Notes: generated from the letters alone by a model not told the origin. A stretch of DNA of 64,000 bases from Mycolicibacterium rhodesiae NBB3 (GCF_000230895.2 NC_016604.1:4650001-4714000), one strand, 5' to 3'; shown: positions 8,030 to 17,061, numbered from the stretch's first letter. Translations and numbers: made by a program.

Positions 8030-9367
8030 CTACTTCGCGGCGACCTGGACGATCGGCGGCGGGGGCGGTGGGGTGGGCAGCGGGACCGGCGGAGATCCGG
8101 GGATGTGAAGTTGGCCGGCCAACCAGGGCAGCGCACCCGCGAAGGCGCGTGATGCATACGGCCAGTCGTGGTCACCGGGCGACGTGACCACAGCGCAGGC
8201 GATCCCGTCGGCGCTGCCGAGACCGCACAGCGAGTTCGCTGCTGCACTCTGGGTGGCCGAGTTCTGGCTGTTGATCGCGAACCAGCCTGCGACACCGTTG
8301 TATCGGCCGTGCCGCGCCATGACCGCGGTCGGGTCGAACGATGCGTAGGCCGCGGCATTGCCGCCGAACAGGCGCGAGATGGATTGCTCCCTGTTGCCCG
8401 AATTGGGGGCGATGTCACCGGCGATGTCCTCGAAGGCACTGAACATGTCGGGATGCATCACCGCGAGGTCCACGGCGCAGGTACCTCCCATGGACCAGCC
8501 CACGATGCCCCAGTTCTCCGGCCGGGCGCTCACGCCGAAATTCGAAACCATGAACGGGACAACCTCTTTGGTGAGGTGGTCAGCGGCATTGCCGCGACTG
8601 CCGTTGACGCATTCGGTGTCGTTGTTGAAAGTGCCGACGGCATCGACGAATACCATCACCGGGGCGTTGCCGCCATGCGTGGCGGCGAAGTCGTCCGCAG
8701 TGGTCACCGCATTCCCGACGCGCACCCAATCGGCGGGTGTGTTGAACTCCCCGCCGATCATCATGATCGTCGGTAGTGGCGGCGGCGGGTTGGTCGCGTA
8801 CCAGGCGGGCGGCAGATACACGAGCTCGCCTCGATGCTTGAAGCCCGACGCGGTGTCGCCCGTCTGCACCGGCACGACCGTGCCCTTCAGCGGGATCTGG
8901 TGATTGCGCTGCAATGCCATCACGGTGACCTGATCCGTCTCATCGGGCAGTGGTCCCGCGGTCACCTGATTCCACGCGGCCTCCACGGTCGGCCAGTACC
9001 CGGTCCACAGATCCACCGCCAGCGCGCTACACACGAGGCAGAGCGGTAGGGCGGTCGCGGCCAGGGCACGCCGCCACCACGCCGCCGACGGCCAGCCGAC
9101 AATCAACACACATGCCGCGACGCCCGACAGCCCGGTCCAGATCCAGAGCCCATGAGGGGCGGGGTTGTCCGCGAGCCCTTGCGATGCGACATACCAGTAC
9201 GCGGCCGACGTCAGCGCGGCGCCACACACCGCCGCCCACGGCAGCCACAGGGAGCGCCTCCGACGGATGCCCCAGACAATTGCGGCCACCACTGCGATGC
9301 CGGCGAGGATCTGGATTGTGAGGGGAATCCAGCCGTGCAGCAAGGACAGATGATGGTGGCGCAGCAT
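8030..9367 (-). CDS. Membrane-anchored esterase/alpha-beta hydrolase (Rv1639c-like)
   Basis: A 445-residue protein. The N-terminal about 130 residues hold four hydrophobic segments (ILAGIAVVAAIVWGI, LWLPWAAVCGAALTSAAY and two more). The extracytoplasmic C-terminal domain is an esterase-D-like alpha/beta hydrolase with nucleophile motif GWSMGG and a late His in PGDHDWPYASRAF. Proteins of this layout resemble the mycolyltransferase/esterase superfamily. Start chosen at ATG 9367, with GAGG about 9 bases upstream; GTGs at 9382 and 9388 are alternatives. It lies directly downstream of lysX on the same strand, the same pairing as Rv1640c-Rv1639c, so they probably share a transcript. The substrate is unknown. 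Confidence 0.75.
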   Translation of the reverse strand: MLRHHHLSLLHGWIPLTIQILAGIAVVAAIVWGIRRRRSLWLPWAAVCGAALTSAAYWYVASQGLADNPAPHGLWIWTGLSGVAACVLIVGWPSAAWWRRALAATALPLCLVCSALAVDLWTGYWPTVEAAWNQVTAGPLPDETDQVTVMALQRNHQIPLKGTVVPVQTGDTASGFKHRGELVYLPPAWYATNPPPPLPTIMMIGGEFNTPADWVRVGNAVTTADDFAATHGGNAPVMVFVDAVGTFNNDTECVNGSRGNAADHLTKEVVPFMVSNFGVSARPENWGIVGWSMGGTCAVDLAVMHPDMFSAFEDIAGDIAPNSGNREQSISRLFGGNAAAYASFDPTAVMARHGRYNGVAGWFAINSQNSATQSAAANSLCGLGSADGIACAVVTSPGDHDWPYASRAFAGALPWLAGQLHIPGSPPVPLPTPPPPPPIVQVAAK

Positions 9368-9430
9368 CTCGCTTAACCTCACGGACACAAGAGTGGCCGC
9401 TCGACCTTGGACCCCGCTGTGGGGCAGCTG

Positions 9431-12400
9431 TCAACGAGGTTTGGCCAGCGGGAAGGGCAGCGTCTCGCGGATGCTGCGGCCGGTGATCAGCATCACGACG
9501 CGGTCCACACCCATTCCGAGTCCACCCGTCGGCGGCATGGCGTACTCCATGGCCTGCAGAAAGTCCTCGTCGAGTTCCATCGCCTCAGGGTCGCCGCCCG
9601 CGGCCAGCAGCGACTGCTCCTGCAGTCGTCGCCGCTGCTCGACCGGATCGGTCAGTTCGCTGTAGGCGGTTCCCAGTTCGACGCCCCACGCCACCAGGTC
9701 CCACCGCTCGGCGACGCCGGGGATGCTGCGGTGCGGCCGCGTCAGCGGTGACACCGAGGTGGGGAAGTCCTTGTAGAACGTGGGCGCTTCGGTGCGGTCC
9801 TCGACCAGGTGCTCATACAGTTCGAGCACCACCGCACCGGTGTCCCAGTGGGTCAGATACGGAATCTTCGCGCCGTCACACAGCCTGCGCAGCGTCGTGA
9901 GGTCCGTCTCGGGGCCGATCTGTTCGCCGAGCGCTTCCGATATTGCGTCGTGCACGGTTTTGACCGTCCAGACGCCCGAGATGTCGACCGGTTCCAGCGT
10001 GCCGTCGTCTCGGGGACGCATGAACACGTGCGCTCCGTTGGCTGCCAGCGCGGCGTTCTGGATCAGCTCGCGACACCCATCGATCCACACGTTGTAATCC
10101 GCGTGTGCCTGATACGCCTCCAGCAGCGTGAACTCGGGGTTGTGACTGAAGTCGACGCCCTCGTTGCGGAATGCGCGGCCCAGCTCGAAGACCCGCTCGA
10201 CGCCACCGACGCACAGTCGCTTGAGGTACAGCTCAGGAGCGATGCGCAGGTACAGATCGAGGTCGTAGGCGTTGATGTGAGTCAAGAACGGCCTCGCGTT
10301 GGCGCCGCCATGGATCTGCTGCAGGATCGGCGTCTCGACTTCCAAAAACCCCTTGCCGACCAGGGTTTCGCGGATCGCGTGCAGCACACCGCTGCGCGCC
10401 CGGATCAGATCGCGTGCCTCGGTGTTGATCGCAAGGTCCACGTAACGGGCACGTACCCGGGCCTCCTGATCCGTCAGTCCTTTCCACTTGTCGGGCAGCG
10501 GGCGTAGGCACTTGCCGATCAACCGCCAGCTGAGCACGATCAGTGACCGGGTGCCCTTCTTGCTGTAGCCCATCGTCCCCGATACCTGGATCAGGTCGCC
10601 GAGATCGATGGCATGGGTGAAGTCGACCGTGGTGCCCTCTTCGAGTTGGGAATTGTCAAGCAGCAGCTGGACTTCCCCGGACCAGTCGCGCATCTGCGCG
10701 AACAGCACGCCGCCGTAGTCGCGAATGCGCAGCACCCGCCCGGCCACGGTCAGCGTGCCCGCACCCTCGGATTCGACCGCCGCGAGAATCGTGTGGCTGG
10801 GTTCGTCGCCGACGGGATAGGCGTCTATTCCGCTGTCCTGCAACGCCTTGAGCTTGGCCATCCGGACCCGTACCTGTTCGGGCAGCCGGGACTGCTCCTC
10901 CTCGTCAAGACCCACCTGGAGCTGGTCGACGTCGGGGGCGGTGCCGTCGTGGTGCAGCAGACCGCTGTCGACGATGCTCTGCGGCACCGCGGTGTGGTGG
11001 CCGGTGTGCGGCTGCTCGTGCCGACGGGAGAACGGAAGCACCAGGAAGCCTTCCGCGATCACCGACGCCACCCCGACGCGCGGTACCAGCCGCGCATCCT
11101 CGTAGCAGGCATAGCGCGGCACCCACACGGGCTGGTACTTCATGTTCGAGCGGTACAGCGTCTCGAGCTGCCACCAGCGCGAGAAGAACACCAGCAGCGC
11201 ACGCCACAACCGCGCAATCGGTCCGGCGCCGAGCTGGGCGCCCTGTTCGAACGCCGAGCGGAACATCGCGAAGTTCAGCGAAACGCGTGTCACGCCAATG
11301 CCTTCGGCCTGCATGCACAGCTCGCTGACCATGAGTTCGATGGTGCCGTTGGGGGATTGGGGCGATCGGCGCATCAGATCCAGCGACGCACCGTTTGCCC
11401 CCCACGGCACCAGCGACAGCATCGCGACGACTTGATCGCCGCCGGCTCCGGGCTGCACGGCCTCGACCAGTAGGCAGTCGCCGTCGGCCGGGTCGCCGAG
11501 CCGACCAAGCGCCATGGAGAAGCCGCGTTCGTCGTCGGTGTCACGCCAGGAATCGGCCCGCTCGATCACACTGGCCATTTCGTCGGCGTCGAGATCGCGA
11601 TGTCTGCGAATCCGCACCGATGCTCCTGCGCGCCGCGCGCGCGTCACCGCCTGGCGCACCGCACGCATATCCGGACCCGACAACCGGAAACTGTCCGGAT
11701 ACAGGATCGCCTCATCGCCGAGCTGCAGGGCGTTGAGACCGGACGCGCGGAAGGCCTCGGCGCCAGCCGAACTCGCACCCATCACACCCGGTGCCCAGCC
11801 GTAGTCGCCGCACAGCGCCAGCCACGCCTCGATCGCCTGCGGCCAGGCCTTGGGATCGCCGACGGGATCCCCGCTGGCGAGGCAGACGCCGACCTCGACG
11901 CGATAGGTGACGGCGGCTCGGCCGTTGGGTGCGAAGACCACCGACTTATCGCGGCGCGTCGCGAAGTAGCCCAACGAGTCGTTCTTGCCGTACAACTCGA
12001 GCAGTCCACGGATCGCCGACTCGTCCTCACCGGTGAGCGCGTTCTCCGCATGTTGAGACTGGAACAGCACGATCGCAGCCACCATCAGCGCCAGGGCGCC
12101 GAACAGACCAAGTAGCGCGTTGACGATGACGTGCGGATGGCCGGTGAATGCGTCTGCGCTGGCGCCGGCGAACGCCCCGACGCGGTTCAGCGCGTAGAAG
12201 AAGCGGTCCTCGCGGGCCAGACTTCCGGGGAAGAGTTCGAGCAGTCCCCATCCGATCAGGGTGCCGACGACCAAGCCGGCGACAAGCGTTGCCGCCGCTT
12301 TGATCAGCGCGCCGCGGCGCACCTTGGCCCAGAATTCCTTGCGAGCCAGCACGAGGAACGCGATGGCTGCGACGTGGAACGCGAGCCCGATGACCTCGCC

Positions 12401-12763
12401 GCTTTCCTCCAACCACGATTCGTCGCCGGAGAGGAGGTCGCCGACGTTCCAGCCGAGCGCCGCGATCATGTATCCGACGAGGATCCACCACGCGATGCTC
12501 TTGCGGGCGGCCAGCGCCGCGGCCAGCAGCACCAGCACGAACGCCCACGCGAAGCTGGTGTCGGGGAAGTTGAAGACGTAGTCGTTGACGAATTCGCGCG
12601 GCACCTTGATCAGTGACCGGAAGAACGGCGACACACTGGCGAACAGCGACAGCGTGGCGATGATGCCGACAGTCCAGCCGGCCGCGGCGGGCACCCACCT
12701 GAACGCGGAAGAGCGTCGCGTCTTTGCAGTGCTCGCTGAGCCGGGCGGACTAGTGACGGTCAT
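9431..12763 (-). CDS. lysX: Bifunctional lysyl-tRNA synthetase / lysylphosphatidylglycerol synthase LysX
   Basis: A 1110-residue fusion. Residues 1 to about 240 hold several transmembrane helices. About 250-580 form an MprF-type acyltransferase (DUF2156) domain that transfers lysine from Lys-tRNA to phosphatidylglycerol. An OB-fold follows (LTVAGRVLRIRDYGGVLFAQ), then a class II lysyl-tRNA synthetase core with RARYVDLAINTEARDLIRARS and the C-terminal GMGVDRVVML motif. In mycobacteria LysX makes lysyl-PG, which lowers membrane negative charge and protects against cationic peptides; a separate LysS normally serves translation. The length matches the M. tuberculosis protein within a few percent. 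Start ATG 12763 has TATCCT 8 bases upstream and no Shine-Dalgarno. Confidence 0.95.
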   Translation of the reverse strand: MTVTSPPGSASTAKTRRSSAFRWVPAAAGWTVGIIATLSLFASVSPFFRSLIKVPREFVNDYVFNFPDTSFAWAFVLVLLAAALAARKSIAWWILVGYMIAALGWNVGDLLSGDESWLEESGEVIGLAFHVAAIAFLVLARKEFWAKVRRGALIKAAATLVAGLVVGTLIGWGLLELFPGSLAREDRFFYALNRVGAFAGASADAFTGHPHVIVNALLGLFGALALMVAAIVLFQSQHAENALTGEDESAIRGLLELYGKNDSLGYFATRRDKSVVFAPNGRAAVTYRVEVGVCLASGDPVGDPKAWPQAIEAWLALCGDYGWAPGVMGASSAGAEAFRASGLNALQLGDEAILYPDSFRLSGPDMRAVRQAVTRARRAGASVRIRRHRDLDADEMASVIERADSWRDTDDERGFSMALGRLGDPADGDCLLVEAVQPGAGGDQVVAMLSLVPWGANGASLDLMRRSPQSPNGTIELMVSELCMQAEGIGVTRVSLNFAMFRSAFEQGAQLGAGPIARLWRALLVFFSRWWQLETLYRSNMKYQPVWVPRYACYEDARLVPRVGVASVIAEGFLVLPFSRRHEQPHTGHHTAVPQSIVDSGLLHHDGTAPDVDQLQVGLDEEEQSRLPEQVRVRMAKLKALQDSGIDAYPVGDEPSHTILAAVESEGAGTLTVAGRVLRIRDYGGVLFAQMRDWSGEVQLLLDNSQLEEGTTVDFTHAIDLGDLIQVSGTMGYSKKGTRSLIVLSWRLIGKCLRPLPDKWKGLTDQEARVRARYVDLAINTEARDLIRARSGVLHAIRETLVGKGFLEVETPILQQIHGGANARPFLTHINAYDLDLYLRIAPELYLKRLCVGGVERVFELGRAFRNEGVDFSHNPEFTLLEAYQAHADYNVWIDGCRELIQNAALAANGAHVFMRPRDDGTLEPVDISGVWTVKTVHDAISEALGEQIGPETDLTTLRRLCDGAKIPYLTHWDTGAVVLELYEHLVEDRTEAPTFYKDFPTSVSPLTRPHRSIPGVAERWDLVAWGVELGTAYSELTDPVEQRRRLQEQSLLAAGGDPEAMELDEDFLQAMEYAMPPTGGLGMGVDRVVMLITGRSIRETLPFPLAKPR

Positions 12764-12834
12764 AAGGCGCGAGGATATTCGCTCAACCCCTCAATTTGGT
12801 GTTACTGGCGTCTGCCGATGTCATTCTGACTCGC

Positions 12835-13617
12835 ATGTCCGATGACAGACACGTCGTGCTGATCCACGGCGCCTGGAGCCGGGGGGACCAGCTTTCAGAC
12901 GCGCGGCGGGCGTTCGAGGCGCGTGGCTACACCGTTCACACGCCGACGTTGCGTCATCACGAATTGCCGCCCGCTGAGGGCGCCTCGAAGATCGCGTCGT
13001 TGAGCCTGATGGACTACGTCGACGACCTCGTCGCACTGGTCGAGTCACTCGACTCGCCACCGCTTATCGTCGGGCATTCGCTGGGCGCATACATAGGCCA
13101 ACTTCTGGCGGCGCGAATCGCACATGTCGGACTGGTGGCCGCATGCCCGTCCTCTGCCGGGGCTGCCGCTCTCACCGCCCCGTCACTGCGCATCACGCTC
13201 GGTCATTTTCGGCAGAAGCGGCCATGGGCTATGCCCGTCAAGCTCGACTGGAAGGTGTTCCGATCGGCGGTGGCTCCGACACTTCCCGACGATCTGGCGC
13301 GGCAGATATACGCCGACCTGGTGTACGAGTCCCGTCGCGTCCTGTTCTGGGAGCTTGCGCACCCGCGTCTCGATCGGAAGAAGGCCGCGGCCGTTGACTT
13401 CGCCCGCATCACCACGCCTGTATTGATCATCGCGGGTGAACGTGACCGGATAGTGCCCGCCAGCCACGTCAGAAAGGTGCCAAGCCGATTCGCGAATGCC
13501 CGATACGTGGAGATCGCCGGTTCCGATCACATGGTTCTCTCCGGCAAAGCGCTGGATGTCACGATGGGCCATGTCGACGACTGGCTCGCCGATAGTGGAC
13601 TCTCCGTCGCGAACTGA
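12835..13617 (+). CDS. Alpha/beta hydrolase
   Basis: A 260-residue alpha/beta hydrolase. It has the HGAWSRGD oxyanion-region motif near the N-terminus, the nucleophile elbow VGHSLG (Ser near residue 80), an acid in AGERDRIVP and a C-terminal His in GSDHMVLSG. The family includes small esterases and C-C bond hydrolases; no substrate can be given. Start is ATG 12835; CATTCT 7 bases upstream could be a leaderless -10. The gene is divergent from lysX, with 71 bases between them. Confidence 0.8.
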   Translation: MSDDRHVVLIHGAWSRGDQLSDARRAFEARGYTVHTPTLRHHELPPAEGASKIASLSLMDYVDDLVALVESLDSPPLIVGHSLGAYIGQLLAARIAHVGLVAACPSSAGAAALTAPSLRITLGHFRQKRPWAMPVKLDWKVFRSAVAPTLPDDLARQIYADLVYESRRVLFWELAHPRLDRKKAAAVDFARITTPVLIIAGERDRIVPASHVRKVPSRFANARYVEIAGSDHMVLSGKALDVTMGHVDDWLADSGLSVAN

Positions 13618-13620
13618 GGA

Positions 13621-13983
13621 CTACCAGACCGGGCCGGTGTATTTCTCGCCGGGACCGTGACCGGGTTCCTCTGGCGCGGCACTGGCCTCGCGGAAAGCCA
13701 GCTGCAGGCTTTTCAGTCCATCGCGCACCGGGCCGGCATGTGGGCCGAGATATTCGGCGGAGGCCGTCACCAGGCCCGCCAGCGCTGTGATCAGCCGCCG
13801 CGCCTCGTCGAGATCACGGTGGGGGCTCTCATCGGGATCCTCGGCTGAGAGCCCGAGTTTCTCGGCCGCCGCGCTCATCAGCATGACCGCTGACCTGGTG
13901 ATCACCTCGACGGCGGGGATTTCGGCCAGCTCGCGGGTCGGCAGTTGGGCGCCCGGCTCGGGCGATGCGGGATCCTGAGTCAT
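13621..13983 (-). CDS. DUF1844 domain-containing protein
   Basis: A 120-residue soluble protein with the DUF1844 pattern (PAVEVITRSAVMLMSAAAEKLGL, then LDEARRLITALAGLVTASAEYLG). Genes of this family commonly sit beside infC in actinobacteria, as here; the function is unknown. It is transcribed away from infC. The infC extended -10 (13987-13995) begins within four bases of its start codon, so the two promoters must overlap. Confidence 0.75.
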   Translation of the reverse strand: MTQDPASPEPGAQLPTRELAEIPAVEVITRSAVMLMSAAAEKLGLSAEDPDESPHRDLDEARRLITALAGLVTASAEYLGPHAGPVRDGLKSLQLAFREASAAPEEPGHGPGEKYTGPVW

Positions 13984-13986
13984 TGC

Positions 13987-13995
13987 TGGTAGACT
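13987..13995 (+). promoter_or_regulatory. Extended -10 promoter for the infC operon
   Basis: TGGTAGACT matches the extended -10 consensus TGNTANNNT. It lies in the gap between the divergent DUF1844 and infC genes. Transcription from near 14002 would give an infC leader of about 195 nt. No good -35 is visible, which is acceptable for an extended -10. Confidence 0.5.
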
Positions 13996-14033
13996 CCCAT
14001 ATGCGACCGTCCCGGCGTACGTCAGGGACAGCA

Positions 14034-14140
14034 AGTGGAGTCCCACTCCCACCGTTGGCCACACCGGTTCAGCGGTCCGGTCACAGGCATCCGATGCCTG
14101 TCCTGGTCGGCAATGGGCCCTGCTTTGAGCAGGGCTTTTC
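14034..14140 (+). ncRNA. Structured infC leader with attenuator-like hairpin
   Basis: Three hairpins follow one another: AGTGG/CCACT (14034-14047); ACAGGCAT/ATGCCTGT (14083-14101, 8 bp, 3-base loop); and GCCCTGCT/AGCAGGGC (14117-14135, 8 bp, 3-base loop) followed at once by TTTTCTG. The last is a classical intrinsic terminator lying about 60 bases before infC. In Firmicutes and Enterobacteria this operon is autoregulated through its leader by L20. A similar attenuation control here is an inference from position and structure. Confidence 0.55.
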
Positions 14141-14197
14141 TGTTCGTCGAACAGATGCTGACGGGTGGGGCTCCTAGACGACAACATAGGAGGCCCC

Positions 14198-14803
14198 ATC
14201 AGCACTGAGACCCGCGTCAACGAGCGCATCCGCGTACCTGAAGTCCGTCTGATCGGACCAGGCGGCGAGCAGGTAGGCATAGTGCGCATCGAAGACGCCC
14301 TCCGCGTCGCCGCGGATGCCGATCTCGACCTTGTCGAAGTAGCCCCGGACGCCAAACCACCGGTTTGCAAGATCATGGACTACGGCAAGTTCAAATACGA
14401 GACGGCTCAGAAGGCGCGCGAGTCTCGCAAGAACCAGCAGCAGACCGTCGTCAAGGAACAGAAGCTGCGTCCCAAGATCGACCCGCACGACTACGAGACC
14501 AAGAAGGGCCACGTAGTCCGTTTCCTGCAAGCGGGATCCAAGGTCAAGGTGACGATCATGTTCCGCGGACGCGAGCAGTCGAGGCCCGAACTGGGCTACC
14601 GGCTCCTGCAGCGGCTGGGCGCCGACGTCGCCGATTACGGCTTCGTCGAGACGTCAGCCAAGCAGGACGGCCGCAACATGACGATGGTGCTGGCGCCGCA
14701 CCGCGGCGCGAAGACTCGCGCCAAGGCGGCGCACGATGCCGACGCTCCCGCCGCGCAACGCGCGCAGCCCGAGAGCGCACCGACCGAAACACCACAGAAC
14801 TGA
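14198..14803 (+). CDS. infC: Translation initiation factor IF-3, probable AUC start
   Basis: A 201-residue IF-3, which binds the 30S subunit, blocks premature 50S joining and proofreads start codons. Both domains are present: the N-terminal (STETRVNERIRVPEVRLIG...) and the C-terminal (KVKVTIMFRGREQSRPELG, GRNMTMVLAPH), then an Ala/Pro-rich tail usual in actinobacteria. No ATG fits. A near-perfect AGGAGG (14188-14193) stands 4 bases before ATC 14198, and the conserved protein begins exactly there. IF-3 discriminates against AUC/AUU starts, which is how infC autoregulates in E. coli. A GTG at 14165 would add 11 residues spanning the Shine-Dalgarno and is less likely. Confidence 0.93.
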   Translation: MSTETRVNERIRVPEVRLIGPGGEQVGIVRIEDALRVAADADLDLVEVAPDAKPPVCKIMDYGKFKYETAQKARESRKNQQQTVVKEQKLRPKIDPHDYETKKGHVVRFLQAGSKVKVTIMFRGREQSRPELGYRLLQRLGADVADYGFVETSAKQDGRNMTMVLAPHRGAKTRAKAAHDADAPAAQRAQPESAPTETPQN

Positions 14804-14814
14804 ACTGAGGACAC

Positions 14815-15009
14815 ATGCCAAAGGCGAAGACCCACAGCGGCGCTTCCAAGCGGTTCCGGGCTACCGGCACCGGAAAGATCGTCCGCCAGAAGGCCAACAA
14901 GCGGCACTTGCTCGAGCACAAGTCGAGCCGCCGCACCCGCCGGCTGGAAGGCCGTACCGAGGTGGCGGCCAATGACGTCAAGCGCGTCAAGAAGCTGCTC
15001 AACGGCTGA
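14815..15009 (+). CDS. rpmI: 50S ribosomal protein L35
   Basis: A 64-residue, very basic ribosomal protein with the L35 pattern MPKAKTHSGASKRFRATGTGKI and RRTRRLEGRTEV. It is the second gene of the infC-rpmI-rplT operon, 11 nt after the infC stop. The family is short and invariant, so the call is secure. Confidence 0.97.
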   Translation: MPKAKTHSGASKRFRATGTGKIVRQKANKRHLLEHKSSRRTRRLEGRTEVAANDVKRVKKLLNG

Positions 15010-15030
15010 GCGCCCCACAACCCTGTCCGG

Positions 15031-15060
15031 ACCTGGACGAACCTGAACGAACCTGAACGA
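15031..15060 (+). repeat. Three tandem 10-bp repeats between rpmI and rplT
   Basis: The unit ACCTGRACGA occurs three times in a row (ACCTGGACGA, then ACCTGAACGA twice) directly before the rplT ribosome-binding region (AGGAATACC). The array could change length by slippage and so alter spacing in the rpmI-rplT junction. No function is known. Confidence 0.75.
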
Positions 15061-15074
15061 ATAGGAATACCCCC

Positions 15075-15464
15075 ATGGCACGCGTGAAGCGCGCAGTGAA
15101 CGCGCAGAAGAAGCGGCGCACAGTACTCAAGGCATCAAAGGGCTACCGCGGTCAGCGGTCCCGGTTGTACCGCAAAGCCAAAGAGCAGCAGCTGCATTCG
15201 TTGACCTATGCCTACCGTGACCGGCGTGCCCGTAAGGGTGAGTTCCGCAAGCTGTGGATCTCCCGGATCAACGCGGCGGCCCGCGCCAACGACATCACCT
15301 ACAACCGGTTGATCCAGGGGCTGAAGGCCGCCGGAGTCGAGGTGGACCGCAAGAACCTCGCCGAGATCGCCGTCAGTGACCCCGCCGCGTTCACCGCGCT
15401 GGTCGAGGTCGCCAAGGGTGCGCTCCCGGCGGACGTGAACGCACCGTCCGGAGAGGCAGCCTGA
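15075..15464 (+). CDS. rplT: 50S ribosomal protein L20
   Basis: A 129-residue L20 that binds 23S rRNA early in 50S assembly. The family signature is clear (MARVKRAVNAQKKRRTVLKA, RGQRSRLYRKAKEQ, RINAAARANDITYNRLIQGL). L20 is the repressor of this operon in Bacillus and E. coli, which makes the infC leader hairpins of interest. A short Ala/Gly-rich tail is typical of mycobacteria. Confidence 0.97.
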   Translation: MARVKRAVNAQKKRRTVLKASKGYRGQRSRLYRKAKEQQLHSLTYAYRDRRARKGEFRKLWISRINAAARANDITYNRLIQGLKAAGVEVDRKNLAEIAVSDPAAFTALVEVAKGALPADVNAPSGEAA

Positions 15465-15487
15465 CCCTTACCGAGCGCTCCGCTCGG

Positions 15488-16237
15488 GTGACGGCAGCGG
15501 TCAAGCTGCTCCGTCACGTCGGACGACGCCGCGCCGCACGCTTTCTCGCAGAGGGACCCAACCTCGTCGAGGCAGCGTTGCGGCGCGGACTCGTTTCCGA
15601 GGTCTTCGTCACGGAGGCCGCGCAGGCCCGTTTCGCGTCGTTGCTGACCGACGTGCAGGTGCACGTGGTGACCGAGCGTGCCGCGAAAGCGTTGTCGGAC
15701 ACGGTGACACCGGTCGGCCTGGTCGCGGTGTGCTCGGTGCCCGAGACGTCACTAGACGACGTGCTCGCCGGTTCGCCACGGCTGCTGGCCGTCGCGGCGG
15801 AGATCTCCGAGCCCGGCAACGCGGGCACTCTGATTCGCGTCGCCGACGCGATGGGTGCGGACGCTGTCGTGCTCGCCGGCCACAGCGTCGATCCGTACAA
15901 CGGCAAGTGTCTGCGTGCCTCGGCGGGCAGCATCTTCTCGATTCCCGTCGTCTCCGAGCCGGACGCCGTCGCCGCCGTGTCGCCGCTGTCGGCAGCAGGA
16001 CTTCAGGTGCTGGCCACCACGGTCGACGGCGAAATATCGCTCGACGACGTGGATTTGGCGGCGCCGACCGCGTGGCTGTTCGGGGCGGAGGCCCACGGCC
16101 TCTCGGCCGCACTGGCCGGTATGGCCACGCATCGCGTGCGGATTCCGATGCCGGGCAATGCCGAAAGTCTCAATGTGGCGTCGGCGGCTGCGATCTGTCT
16201 GTACCAGAGCGCGCGCGCACACACCCGGGGCAGCTAA
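15488..16237 (+). CDS. tsnR: TrmH/SpoU-family RNA 2'-O-methyltransferase
   Basis: A 249-residue SPOUT methyltransferase. An N-terminal substrate-binding domain (FLAEGPNLVEAALR) precedes the trefoil-knot domain with its three motifs: EISEPGNAGTLIRVADAMGA, then LFGAEAHGLS, then IPMPGNAESLNVASAAAICLY. It uses SAM to methylate ribose in rRNA or tRNA; the thiostrepton-resistance methylase is a relative, and the real target is unknown. Start GTG 15488 is 23 nt after rplT; no ATG fits. The stop interlocks with the opposing SDR gene in a CTAA tetramer. Confidence 0.88.
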   Translation: MTAAVKLLRHVGRRRAARFLAEGPNLVEAALRRGLVSEVFVTEAAQARFASLLTDVQVHVVTERAAKALSDTVTPVGLVAVCSVPETSLDDVLAGSPRLLAVAAEISEPGNAGTLIRVADAMGADAVVLAGHSVDPYNGKCLRASAGSIFSIPVVSEPDAVAAVSPLSAAGLQVLATTVDGEISLDDVDLAAPTAWLFGAEAHGLSAALAGMATHRVRIPMPGNAESLNVASAAAICLYQSARAHTRGS

Positions 16238-17013
16238 TTGGACTTCAGCAGCTGCTCGGAGATCTGAACCATCAATCTCCGCGGGGTGATCCGATAACCG
16301 TTGGCGAGCAACGTGTTACGCCACCCGGAGACGACGGTCGGGGAGGACTTGTCCAGAGCGGCCAGCGCGGTATCGACGACCTGTTTCGGCGTCTGCCTGC
16401 CGTCGGTGAGGAATTCTTCTCCGGTCCGTGCGAAGAACTCCGTCTCGGTGGCACCGGGGCACAGCGCGAGCACCTTCACCCCGGTGCCCTTGCATTCCTG
16501 CCAGAGCGCTTCTGAGAACGACAGCACGAATGCCTTCGTCGCACCGTAGACCGCCATTCCCGGCGTCGGCTGAAACGCCGCCGTCGACGCCACGTTGATG
16601 ACCACACCGTGGCCCGCCGTCGTCATGGCGGGGAGGTAGCACGCCGTGAGGTCGACGAGGGTGCCGCAGTTCAGCTGGATCTGCGCCGAATTCGCCGCGG
16701 CGTCCTGCCCGACGAACTTGCCGTGCAATCCGATGCCGGCGTTGTTCACGAGAATGTCGATCGTCGCGCCGAGTTCACTGACCTTGGATGCCAACTCGGG
16801 GCCGGAACCCGGGACGGCCAGGTCGGCGGCGACGACGTCGACGGTGAGTGCGGGATGTCGGCCGGTCAGGGTCGCCCGCAGCTCGGCGAGCTTCTCGGCG
16901 CGGCGCGCCACCAACACGAGGTTCACGCCACGCTCGGCCAACTGGACGGCGAACTCCTCGCCGATCCCTCCGCTGGCACCGGTGATCAGCGCCGTCTTGT
17001 TCTTCAGGTCCAC
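16234..17013 (-). CDS. Short-chain dehydrogenase/reductase
   Basis: A 259-residue classical SDR. It shows the NAD(P)-binding TGASGGIG, NNAG in ILVNNAGIG, the catalytic Ser in INVASTAAF and the YxxxK in MAVYGATKAFV. The PGATETEF segment suggests the DltE/fatty-acid reductase-like branch. Start GTG 17013 is preceded at 7 bases by TAGCCT, a plausible leaderless promoter; the open frame further upstream is an antisense shadow. No paralogue stands here in the M. tuberculosis order I recall, so this is part of an accessory insertion between tsnR and the cyclase gene. Confidence 0.85.
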   Translation of the reverse strand: MDLKNKTALITGASGGIGEEFAVQLAERGVNLVLVARRAEKLAELRATLTGRHPALTVDVVAADLAVPGSGPELASKVSELGATIDILVNNAGIGLHGKFVGQDAAANSAQIQLNCGTLVDLTACYLPAMTTAGHGVVINVASTAAFQPTPGMAVYGATKAFVLSFSEALWQECKGTGVKVLALCPGATETEFFARTGEEFLTDGRQTPKQVVDTALAALDKSSPTVVSGWRNTLLANGYRITPRRLMVQISEQLLKSN

Positions 17014-17061
17014 GCGCTTCAGGCTAGTCCGGTTGTCGGACACCCGTGCGATCCTCTGCCC

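Noticed and set aside
14165..14197. GTG 14165 as the infC start
   Set aside because: The 11 extra codons would be made of the Shine-Dalgarno region itself and are not part of the conserved IF-3 N-terminus.
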